Positions 1-9,943 of a DNA stretch of 64,000 bases are shown here, one piece after another. Below the pieces are notes generated by a model, which was not told where the DNA came from, ran no database searches, and saw only the letters and a list, made by a program, of their open reading frames with translations. The position numbers and the translations under genes were made by a program. The stretch spans positions 620,001-684,000 of the forward strand of contig NC_041776.1 in NCBI RefSeq assembly GCF_900090045.1, read 5' to 3'. The stretch comes from Plasmodium malariae. Its lineage: Eukaryota; Apicomplexa; Aconoidasida; Haemosporida; Plasmodiidae. Each line of letters opens with the position of its first letter. The stretch's first letter is position 1.

Positions 1-3000
1 ATGAACATATTTTTCTCTGCACTTTTTATCAAATTATTGTAAAATATATAGTTTATGACCCGTTGTTTCGGTATCAAAAAAGTTTAGAACATGATATTGA
101 TGAGGAAAGTGGGGACTTTCAAAAAGAAGGAAGTAACAATATATACTTGGAGGGGAATATAAACAGTTATAGTGACACTATATATATGGATGATGATGAG
201 AAGTGTTTAGGTAAGGAATTATTTGATGATGATGCGAGGGATCGTGGTAAGGAAAGGTTTGGTGATGATGGAAAGGACGGTGGTAAGGTAAAAGCTCCTA
301 AAATAGAATCAGTTGAAGCATGTCGAAAAAATGATGATACGTCAAAATTAATAGATAACACAAATACGTATTTTATTTCACGGAAAAGCAAAGAGAAGAA
401 AGAAAGAATAACAAGGGAGGTACTTGATATTATCGAAAAAGAAAACTTAAAATTCCAAAAGTTAAATGATGAATATTTTATTCTTAATTTGACATATGAG
501 AAAATATGTGACCTAATATATTCCTTTGGTATCGTATGTTATATATTTGAATTTTATTCATTTTTTAAGATAAAAAATATTAATATTATGAAAAATAAAA
601 AATGCTCATTTAATTTCTTTAACTGGATGTTTGATATAAAATATAACGTTTTGAAAAATATGAATTTAAGTTCAGTAAATAAAAAAAGTAAATATAATAC
701 AAAAAATGAAAGTGATAAGAATTGTTCTTTGGGTGAAAAGTTATATGATGACATTACTATTAGTGATGTCAAAAAATGCATGAATGATGAAGAAACTTAC
801 TGTAATGATAACAGTAATAAAAACAATTTTTATAATATTGAAGGTTTCAGTAGTAATAATAAATTTTTTGAAAATGAAAATTCTTTTGTTGATGAAAATT
901 TTCTAATTTATATGTTAACTAAAAAAGAAGACATTGAAAATATTTTTTCATCGTACAATGAAGAGAAAAAAAGAAAAAATCATCCCTCAATGAATTATGG
1001 GGAAAACATTCTAAATAACAGCATTTTAAATGTTGAAAAGATAAGGGAAAATAATAACACTATAAATGAAGAACAGATTATCAGTAACAATTATCTTGAG
1101 GGTGATGGTAAGTATAGAGAGAATGTAAATAACACTGTAAGCAATGTAAACAATTTGATTAGTGGAAATATCGATTTTTTAAAGAGCTCTCAATTAAATA
1201 ATAATATTAATGGTAATACGCATAATATAAGTAGCATGAATAATATAAGAAGCATGCATAATATAAGAAGCATGCATAATATAAGAAGCATGAATAATAT
1301 AAGAAGCATGAATAATATAAGAAGCATGAATAATATAAGTATTAGGAATAATATTAATGATGTGGATAGTATTAATAGTGTGAATAATATAAGTAATAGC
1401 AAAACAAAAAAAAATTACGAAATAATAAAGGCCCATTTAGAAAATATATACGTTAAGATGAAAAATGTGAAAACATCGAGACTATACGTATCGTTGTATT
1501 TATATGTGAACTATGTATTTGAGTTTTTAGATGATAATAGCAAGAAACATTTTAAGAAAATAAGTACTTTCAATTTATGTTTTGATGAAAGCACATATGA
1601 AACTAAAATTATGGACAATTTATGTATGGTAAATAATTTAAACAATTATTGTAGTAGTAACTTAAGTAAGAATAATGATCATTATTTAAAAAAAAAAAAT
1701 TTCATTTCATTTCATTTAGGTGGTTTTATTGAATTTATTAATAAAAAAAATTCATCTAATAAAAAAAATGTTATAATGCATTTAAAAAAGTACATTGATA
1801 ATGATTTATTTAATGACAAAAATGTGCTATCTATTGAATATAATGAGATGGATGATAAGAAATATAAGAATATCAATGAACATGATGAATATTACAAGAT
1901 TTGTTTTAGCCATAATGGGGGGTATGAACAAGAGTATCTGAGTAACAAAAATTCCATTTTGAGCAGTGGTAATGATACTTGTATTGGTAAAGATAGAAGT
2001 AACAGTAATGATATCAATAAATGCAATGTAAGGAATAAAATTAACGGGGAGGAAAATTGTAGAAAGTACAATGAATCAAAAGAGGATAGGGGACAAAAAA
2101 ACAGAGGTAAAAAAAAGAAATTGAAAAATAAATCGAATGGTTATAATAAAATAAATGGCTCAAAACTGAAGAATCATGATATTATTGATAACAGTATTTT
2201 TTCTAATAAAAATGAAAAAAAGAATAATGCTACTTCTGTCATAGTTCAGATAAATAAATTTGTAAATGATTATATATATATGTTTATTTCCTATGTTTGC
2301 CTAAATGTCATGAAATTGTCTATTTTTTTAATAGATAAATATAATATAACTATACCTAATAAGTATATAGATCTTAGCTGCTATATTTACATTTGCCAAA
2401 TGAATAAGTTAAATTCGAATATACTATATTTTATAAGCAAGTATAATATACATCATTATATATTTTCAAATGATATAGCTAATAAAGATCTTAAAGCGAA
2501 TTATCATATATATAAGAACATTGAATATAATGGCTTAAGTACCAAATATAACGATTTTCATTTTACGTTTATGGGTGACATTGTATCATTTCATGACATA
2601 TCAAGAAGAAGACATCATAATAAAAGTTATACCAACTACAATCCTTACGACAATTATTACAAGGGAAAAAGGAATTATCTCACTCGTAACGGCGCAAAAG
2701 ATGGATACGTAGACTGTTCTGGAACAAAGTATAACAACAGCAGTAGTAGCAATAAAGACAATCAGAGTAAGAAAGACGGAGGATGTAATAATAATCTCAG
2801 TTTATGTATAAGTGAAGTGTGCAACTTGCCAAACGGAAGTGGTATCAAAAATGACGACTGCTACTTTTTGTCGTCATCTCATGTTAAAATGAACACAATT
2901 TATGACACTCATAAAAACGGCCATTATTCAGTACAGTCTCAAGCAGTGTCATCGAATACAATAAAAATTAATTCAAATAGTAATGATTATGTGAAATGCA

Positions 3001-5678
3001 CAGAACTAAATAACAAGTGTGTTCCTTATGAATATACTAAGGAAAATCAGATGAACTCCTTGTATGTATGTTTGTCACCTAACAATAATTTAAATGAAGA
3101 AATGCAAGGAAAAATGCAAACAAAAGTGCAGAGAGAAGTGGAAAAAAAGAATTTTAATAATTCCCTTTTGGAAGAAACCAAAAGATACGCTAATGAAGAA
3201 CAGAACAATTTAAGTATCAACCCTTGTGTACCCGAAGAGAAAAGTAGTGGTGCTGTCAATTCATTTGTACAAATGGAAAATATAAAGAACGAACGATCTT
3301 GTTCATCATATATTAATATGAATATTAGTAACAAATGTGCTGCTGATAATTCTTACAGTAATAATTGTGAAGAGGAGCAATTTCATAATAACAGTAACAT
3401 GACCAAAAAGGGGGAGGAGGATATACATAATAAGACGAATAAATATAGTAATACATTTGAGGAAATGAAAACAACTGTTCAAGCGTCTAATTTCGAAGAT
3501 AAAAACAGCACACAAGTAGGTAATATCATAAATTGTAGTGGCAGTGGTAGTAGCAATAGTAATGGCAATAGCAGAAGTAACAGTGGCACTCCACTTCTGG
3601 GAAAGAACGTTAATAATAGTACGAATATGAATAATAGAAGATATGTGGAAGTACTTTTTAACATCAGCAAAATTAGTAGCATAAATTTTTTGAACAGTGA
3701 TTTATACCCAATAAAATTAAATGTAATGTATAATTTACATTTGAATGAGATTCTTATGAACGATACAAGGGTTTCAAATATTGTAGATCATTGCAGAGGT
3801 GACAAAACATTAGAATTAGAATTAATTAAACAAAAGTTAATAAACGGTAATATAAAATATGCAATTAAGTTAATAAAAATATATAATTATGAGTTGTTGC
3901 AATTTCCTAATTTATTCTTTTATTTAAATTATAAATCTTATAATTATCTTTTAAGTACTTTTGATAGAAAGTACATTATTTACTATTTGTTTGACAATCC
4001 AAAGTATTTGAAAGTATATTTTAATGTATTATTAAAAAAAAGGAATTGGGAATATTGCCTCATGGCATTATATTTCTTATATCCTTTATATATCACATCA
4101 GAAGATACAGATTTTCGAATGTTATATTTTTTATATTTTAAGCCTAAAAAAACGAGGAAAATGAGTTATAGCAATAATGTTATAAATAATGAACAATACC
4201 CAAGGCACTTTGAGAACGATTATAGAAGAGACATAAATGAGAAGTATATACATAATATAGCAAATTACAGTAGTAATGATGATAATACAAATTACACTTT
4301 TAATAATATTTGTTCTTTTTTAAAAAGTGAATGTGTTATCATAAATGATACGTATTTTACATTTAAAAATGAAGAAGTTATGCCTTGTGATAGTGTTACT
4401 AGGAAAGTGTATAAGTTGTCTGACTTATGTAAATATTTTGATATGTTTGAAAAGTTTAAAAAAATAAATTCAGAAATTATTAGAAATTCTTTTAATTATT
4501 TAATTAAAAGGAATGGAACATGTGCATGCAAAGGGAATTATATTTGTATAAATGATTTGGGTTCCTCCTTAAAAGAAGTTGTTTTAGTAGAAAAATTTGA
4601 TGATTTTTTTAAGTTATATGAACATATAAAACAAAATGAAAAGATAATTTTTATAGATTCTGAATGGAAATGTTCAATATTTCGTGAAAATCCTATAGTC
4701 TCCATTTTTCAGATTGCCTTGAAAAATAATTCATTGTCTTATATAATCGATATGAAAAAAATAGTTGTTGAAAATTATGAAATTAATTACTACATTTCGG
4801 ACCTTTTCAGAGATCAAAATATTATTAAAATAGGAGTAGCATTTTTAAACAATGATATGTTGCAATTTAGAAAATTTTATGATATTATGAATATGCTGCA
4901 GTGTGAGAAATATAATAATATATTATTAACTCAAAATAACAGAGGAGAGGGTGAAGAGGGGGAAAATATAGAATATAGGGAGAATAGAAAGAGTAAGGAA
5001 AATAGAAAGAATAAGCAAAATGGGGAAAATAAGAACTTATCCAATAATACGTATACATTAAGCGATTTCAATGTTGGCATTAACAACACAACGGACTGTC
5101 ATATGTTATTAAAAAAAATTATGAAAAATGTAATGGAGAACAGTAATGATAGCAACAACGATATGAATAATGAGAATAAGTATTACTATTTTTATAAAAA
5201 TAATTTCAGTTTTCCTGATAGTAGAAAAAAGGAACGTCAAATGAAAAAAAATACTAATCTAGATGATGATATAAGTTATAAAAATATATTCCCTGTAAAT
5301 TATTTTATAAAATACAAGAATAATGAATCTTTAATTGATAAACATTTGAATACAAAATGTGAAACATGTAACAAAATTGGTATATATAGTTGTATACATA
5401 AATATTATGATTTAGAATATATATATATAAAATATTATGAAGATTTAAAAACATACTTTCCTCATCTTAAAAGAAATACGAGCTTTTCTGTTAAAATTTT
5501 TGGAAAAGCTTTACTCCCCGAAAAAAAAGTTAATAAAGAATGTCAAATAATTAATTGGAATTTTAGACCACTTTCCTCAAATGGTGTTGAATATGCAGTA
5601 CTAGACGTGCTCATTTTGAAAAATTTTTTTAACTTAATTCAATCAAAATTGCCTTTCGTTATTGAATGTACTTTATAA
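1..5678 (+). CDS. 3'-5' exonuclease, Mut-7/EXD3-like (DEDDy), 5' partial
   Basis: This is probably a 3'-5' exonuclease of the DnaQ-like superfamily, acting on RNA or DNA ends. The frame is open back to the window edge with no stop (codons start at base 3), so the start lies outside. The catalytic domain is at the C-terminus. Exo I has the Asp-x-Glu pair (FIDSEWK, Asp codon 4656, Glu 4662), exo II has Asp at 4854 (IGVAFLNNDM), and exo III has Tyr at 5592 and Asp at 5604 (VEYAVLDV after RPL), which is the DEDDy arrangement. About 200 residues of Asn/Lys-rich sequence sit between exo II and exo III. A helical region (about 3790-4130) precedes the domain. The rest is Asn-rich, with a hexapeptide tandem repeat near 1220-1340. 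The RPL...YAxxD spacing resembles Mut-7/EXD3 more than WRN. The superfamily is well supported; the substrate is unknown. Confidence 0.8.
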   Translation, partial: EHIFLCTFYQIIVKYIVYDPLFRYQKSLEHDIDEESGDFQKEGSNNIYLEGNINSYSDTIYMDDDEKCLGKELFDDDARDRGKERFGDDGKDGGKVKAPKIESVEACRKNDDTSKLIDNTNTYFISRKSKEKKERITREVLDIIEKENLKFQKLNDEYFILNLTYEKICDLIYSFGIVCYIFEFYSFFKIKNINIMKNKKCSFNFFNWMFDIKYNVLKNMNLSSVNKKSKYNTKNESDKNCSLGEKLYDDITISDVKKCMNDEETYCNDNSNKNNFYNIEGFSSNNKFFENENSFVDENFLIYMLTKKEDIENIFSSYNEEKKRKNHPSMNYGENILNNSILNVEKIRENNNTINEEQIISNNYLEGDGKYRENVNNTVSNVNNLISGNIDFLKSSQLNNNINGNTHNISSMNNIRSMHNIRSMHNIRSMNNIRSMNNIRSMNNISIRNNINDVDSINSVNNISNSKTKKNYEIIKAHLENIYVKMKNVKTSRLYVSLYLYVNYVFEFLDDNSKKHFKKISTFNLCFDESTYETKIMDNLCMVNNLNNYCSSNLSKNNDHYLKKKNFISFHLGGFIEFINKKNSSNKKNVIMHLKKYIDNDLFNDKNVLSIEYNEMDDKKYKNINEHDEYYKICFSHNGGYEQEYLSNKNSILSSGNDTCIGKDRSNSNDINKCNVRNKINGEENCRKYNESKEDRGQKNRGKKKKLKNKSNGYNKINGSKLKNHDIIDNSIFSNKNEKKNNATSVIVQINKFVNDYIYMFISYVCLNVMKLSIFLIDKYNITIPNKYIDLSCYIYICQMNKLNSNILYFISKYNIHHYIFSNDIANKDLKANYHIYKNIEYNGLSTKYNDFHFTFMGDIVSFHDISRRRHHNKSYTNYNPYDNYYKGKRNYLTRNGAKDGYVDCSGTKYNNSSSSNKDNQSKKDGGCNNNLSLCISEVCNLPNGSGIKNDDCYFLSSSHVKMNTIYDTHKNGHYSVQSQAVSSNTIKINSNSNDYVKCTELNNKCVPYEYTKENQMNSLYVCLSPNNNLNEEMQGKMQTKVQREVEKKNFNNSLLEETKRYANEEQNNLSINPCVPEEKSSGAVNSFVQMENIKNERSCSSYINMNISNKCAADNSYSNNCEEEQFHNNSNMTKKGEEDIHNKTNKYSNTFEEMKTTVQASNFEDKNSTQVGNIINCSGSGSSNSNGNSRSNSGTPLLGKNVNNSTNMNNRRYVEVLFNISKISSINFLNSDLYPIKLNVMYNLHLNEILMNDTRVSNIVDHCRGDKTLELELIKQKLINGNIKYAIKLIKIYNYELLQFPNLFFYLNYKSYNYLLSTFDRKYIIYYLFDNPKYLKVYFNVLLKKRNWEYCLMALYFLYPLYITSEDTDFRMLYFLYFKPKKTRKMSYSNNVINNEQYPRHFENDYRRDINEKYIHNIANYSSNDDNTNYTFNNICSFLKSECVIINDTYFTFKNEEVMPCDSVTRKVYKLSDLCKYFDMFEKFKKINSEIIRNSFNYLIKRNGTCACKGNYICINDLGSSLKEVVLVEKFDDFFKLYEHIKQNEKIIFIDSEWKCSIFRENPIVSIFQIALKNNSLSYIIDMKKIVVENYEINYYISDLFRDQNIIKIGVAFLNNDMLQFRKFYDIMNMLQCEKYNNILLTQNNRGEGEEGENIEYRENRKSKENRKNKQNGENKNLSNNTYTLSDFNVGINNTTDCHMLLKKIMKNVMENSNDSNNDMNNENKYYYFYKNNFSFPDSRKKERQMKKNTNLDDDISYKNIFPVNYFIKYKNNESLIDKHLNTKCETCNKIGIYSCIHKYYDLEYIYIKYYEDLKTYFPHLKRNTSFSVKIFGKALLPEKKVNKECQIINWNFRPLSSNGVEYAVLDVLILKNFFNLIQSKLPFVIECTL
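1221..1340 (+). repeat. 18-bp tandem repeat encoding S-M-(N/H)-N-I-R
   Basis: About six near-perfect copies of an 18-base unit encode repeats of the type SMNNIR or SMHNIR inside the exonuclease gene. The repeat keeps frame and lies in an Asn-rich linker away from the catalytic domain. Copy number probably varies between isolates, as in most such Plasmodium repeats. Confidence 0.9.
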
Positions 5679-6891
5679 ATAATAAGAAAGCGTACTAGTT
5701 GATGACATATACATATATAGAAGTATGTGTATGTATATATGCATGTTTTATGTATGTATTATGTATGTATGTATTTTGTGTGCATTATGTATATATGTAT
5801 GCATGTATGTACGTGCATATATCGAAGGTATATGTGGTACTTTTGTTCATTTTTAATTTATCTTATGTTTTCCATATGTTATTATGTTTAAAAAATTTTG
5901 TAAATTTACAATATTCGGATTGACACACCTTTAAAAAAGTCTATTAGGATTATTTATTTTACATATGAGTTTGTATATGTGTTGCATATTAGGCACACGC
6001 ATATGTTATTTGCTTAAACATGCATAAATACATATATATATATGTTTATATTAACATTTATATAAAATGTTTTCAATTTTTGACATGTAACCAAATTTTT
6101 AAAATATTTTTTAATAAAAAAGCGCTTTTTTTTTAAATTATTAATAATTACTAAGCGGGTAATTAAAATATTATTTTTTTTTTTTTTAAAGATGAAAATG
6201 TTTTATTTTGTCTAAGTATTTTTTTACACATGTTTTATTTTATATTATTATTATTATATTATTTTAAAAATTTTATACCATTTTTTTCAATAATTTTTTA
6301 CAAGGATGTAAACAAAAATTTAATTTTTGGTAAAATGAAAGAAAAAATGCACACCAGCTGCGTATGCGCAGGTGTTTATACGTACATGTATATATATTAA
6401 TATACATGTGTAAAAATACATGTGTAAATATGCTTGTTTATATAAATATATATAAATATGCATATATATATAAATGTGTAACTATATGAATGATGCAAAA
6501 AGGAAAAGAAAGCAGTTCACCTATGTGCTAACAAATTGAAAAAAATTCATGTAACTATTTTCTCATGTTAGGAGAATATATTTTAAGGTAAGTGTAATAT
6601 GTAATTAATGTAGCAATGGGATAACAATATTTTTTATGTTAAAACTTATAAAGGAATAAAAGATGTTCACATGAAAAACATGAGAAAATATGGTTTTGAA
6701 TTAATTATAATTTCATATTTATGATGCTAAGCAGTGGAAAAAAAAAAAATACAAAATATGAGATAAAAAAAAGAAAAAGGAAAAATGTTTCCTCCCTTTC
6801 ATCTAAACTTCATACCAAAATGGGAAAAATATTTTTCCCCTTAGAAGTAAAATTCATACCAATTTTATTTGTCACATTGCGTATCCTGTGT
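5679..6891. other. Convergent intergenic spacer
   Basis: This spacer of about 1.2 kb lies between the 3' ends of the exonuclease gene and eIF2-alpha. It holds TATGTATG-type microsatellite (about 5705-5820), poly-T runs near 6175-6190 and scattered TA repeats. I see no open frame with coding character and no RNA gene. It should contain both 3' UTRs. Confidence 0.6.
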
Positions 6892-8251
6892 TTAATCCTC
6901 TTCTTCCTCCTCACTTGAATTTTCTTCATCTTCGCTTGAATTTTCTTCGTCTTCATCACTACTATTGTAGTCTTCATCGCTAGATAGTTCATCATGCTTG
7001 TCTAACAATTCATCTAATCTTTTTTCGTCATCCCCTCCTATGACCAAAATTTCACCTTGCTGTTTAAAATCGCCTCCTTTGTATTCTTTAATTTTGTCAC
7101 TAATAACTTTCATAGCTTCTTGAATTTTGGACATACCAAGATCTTTATCATGGCATGAAGTAACGATAACATATTGGGGAGGTGCTATTAATTTGATATT
7201 AATAGTTACTTCGTTATTCGAAATTTCCTTTCCTTTTTTTAAAGCTTCTTTAACTGCATCAATACCTTCATAACTGAAACACCAAACATCTATTCTTCCT
7301 CTTAATCTTAATGCTTGAGGTGTTAATCTAAGTTTTATATCTGCAAGGAGAGATTCCTTTATACTTTCATCTAAATCTAAATCTTTAAAAACAACATCAG
7401 GATTCATAGTTGCTTCTTTTAAAGCATCAAATGCATGTCCATATTTTTGATATAAGGGCCAAATGGCTTTTTTATTTAATTCCTCAACAGTCATATTGTG
7501 TTTTTGTGCAACATGCCTAACTGTTTGATGTACTTTCTTAGATTTGGAAAAATTCTCTTCACATTTAATTATATCTTTCGGAGATACCCTTCTTTTTGAT
7601 AAATCGATATATCCTTTTTGATTATCAACTCTTAACACTAAAACTACTTCATGCCTACCTACACGAATTAATTTATTAACACTTCGAAATCTTCTTTTCG
7701 ATAATTCAGACATTAAAATCATACCTATAAAAAAATTAGGTAAGAGTGTGCACAACTATGTTATCAAATGCTACACTCGACAGGATAAACAAATTCATTT
7801 AAAGGATGAACCATAACTATATGCATATGAGCTCTGCACATTATGAGCCTACAAAAACTTTGTGCAGTAATTAATAATTCCATTTGAGTAAGTATAATTT
7901 ATTTGATTCTCTCACAAAAAATGTTAAACGTGCCATATTTAAACGTTGGACATATCTGCACGTGGGAACGTTCATACGCCCATACACACGTATATATGCA
8001 TACATACACCTATACATATACATATATATATACTTATATTCTTATCCGTTCTCATTTCCCCTCCCCTTTGTTATATTACTTAATCTTTTTCATGTACCTT
8101 CCATATCATTATACTCCAAAATGGAAACATATGCCCCCATATCCTCAATTCTGTTAACCTTAACCATAATCAAGTCGTCAACTTCGGGAAACTTCTTTTC
8201 ATAAAAACGACAATCACCTAAATCGGCTTTGCTCCTCCCAAGTTCCGCCAT
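6892..8251 (-). CDS. eIF2A: Translation initiation factor eIF2 subunit alpha
   Basis: This is the alpha subunit of eIF2, which brings initiator Met-tRNA to the 40S ribosome in the cytoplasm. Exon 1 is 8098-8251 (starts [20 protein letters not shown]) and exon 2 is 6892-7724. The 373-base intron has a GTACAT donor and a TTATAG acceptor and splits a Gly codon (phase 1). The product is 328 residues, close to the family length. The N-terminal S1 domain contains [15 protein letters not shown]. Its Ser60 (counting Met) corresponds to the Ser51 position phosphorylated by eIF2 kinases, called Ser59 in P. falciparum. The helical and C-terminal alpha/beta parts follow (RRLTPQA-like and LIAPPQYV motifs). 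The tail is a Ser/Asp/Glu run typical of CK2 sites. The single-frame start at 7755 is intronic and should not be used. Confidence 0.97.
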
Positions 8252-9943
8252 TTTTACTTAAAATTTAAAAGTGTGATTTTTAAATAAATTTCGTAAATAT
8301 AAAAAGAAAATTTTGTTATAAATAAAATTACATTTAATAAGTAATAATCTATTATATCATTGATATAACAGCTTTTTCTTAAAAACGTTTTACACAAAAA
8401 TGGTAAACTCGAAAAGATTATTTTCACGTTATTCAAAAAAGGGAAAAGGTGAAAAAATGAGTGTATTTATATATATTTACATTATTTTATAACTTTTTCA
8501 AGCGTTTATCTATGCATATATATATTATTAAGTCTCGGGAAAAGAAGTTAATGAAAAGAATAAATATTAAAAAAAGCATGAAATTGTTTTATTGAGATTT
8601 AAACCTTATTTATAATAATTATTATTTTATTTATTTATTTTTATTTTATTTTATATAGTATAAATCATTTCAAGAAAAAATAAAAAGTAAACTGTATATA
8701 TTACAACTTGAAACGAAACGCATACATTTTAATTTTTATTTTATTCTTTTATATGCCTTTTTTTTTTTTCCTTTTTTTTTTTTTTGATATTTTCACTGAA
8801 AAATTTAGTAAATTTTTTTTTTTTATAAAATGAAGTGTACACCATGTTATTTATTTTAACCTTACGTACTGTATTGAGTGACTGTAAGAGGTTTGATTTT
8901 TTAACAAAAAAATGTATAAACCTTAAGATATAAATATATACAAATGAATTTGTATCTATAAGTATGTTTACATATATGTATTTATATCTACGTAATATGT
9001 TTGAATTCAAGTTTTACGCTGAGGAAAAATTGTACAATATCAAAACAGAAAATAAAGTCAGAATCCTGCCAGGGATACATACATAATATATGCAGCTTTA
9101 TTTGTGGAAGGAAAGCTCGAATTTAATGTAGTAGCATTAAAATCAATAGAGTATATTTTTTAAAAAAAATTTACGAGGGAAAAGTGAAGAAATTTTCCGT
9201 TGGAACCTCAATATATAGATGAGTAAAAAAAAAAAAAAACTTTCGAGTGGCGAAACTGTATCTACTCTTCGAATTTTTGAAAAAGAAAAAATACCCATCT
9301 AAATATGAACGAGACACATACTCGTTTCGAGTACTTCTGCAAAATATGCCTAAGTTTAAGCATATTGTATATATTTGTAAAGGAGTAGCATTTATTATAA
9401 AGGTGAAAAAAAAGCATATTCACAAAGAACTTAGAATGGTTTATGATAAAAAAACAGAAAAAAATAGTGCAATTTTTAGAACAAAATTTTGAAAAAGGTG
9501 AACAAAAAATAGATGATGTTGCGTTTGTGTAAAAATATCTCAAGAGGTGAAAAAAAGGATTCAATCTATTTTATTCTACCTTATTTTATTGTGCTTTGCT
9601 TTGATTTATTATATAATTTTTGGTTTTCATTATATTGAATTTATATTTTATTATTATTATTATTTTTATTTTTTTTTTTTTTTGCGTTTAAACAAATGAT
9701 CTTTGAAAAATTAGGGCTAAAAAATAGCATTAAAAAGTGTTCATTTTGAAAGAAAAATAAAAATACATGTAAATACAACACAAATGTAGAAGGCCAGAGA
9801 AAAAAGAATACTCTTTCATAATGTTAAAAAAAGAAAAAGGAAAACAATTGAAGATAATATGTAGAGTAATGAAAAATAGAAAAACAAATAAAGAGTTTAA
9901 AAAAAAAAAAAAAAAAATTGTGTCCATTTATTATACAATGGCA
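8252..9943. promoter_or_regulatory. eIF2-alpha upstream region and APC1 3' flank
   Basis: This spacer of about 1.7 kb separates the 5' end of eIF2-alpha from the 3' end of APC1; both genes are on the minus strand. It is AT-rich with poly-T/poly-A runs (about 8760-8830, 9660-9685 and 9900-9918). No open frame here shows coding character; the short ones near 9250-9560 occur on both strands and look random. By position it must hold the eIF2-alpha promoter and 5' UTR plus the APC1 3' UTR. Confidence 0.55.

Noticed and set aside
7884..8204. Plus-strand frames across the first exon and intron of eIF2-alpha
   Set aside because: They are antisense to a confirmed eIF2-alpha exon ([20 protein letters not shown]) and include TA repeats of the intron.
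9247..9564. Two opposite short frames of 81 and 100 codons upstream of eIF2-alpha
   Set aside because: They overlap each other antisense and neither shows a motif or flanking splice logic.
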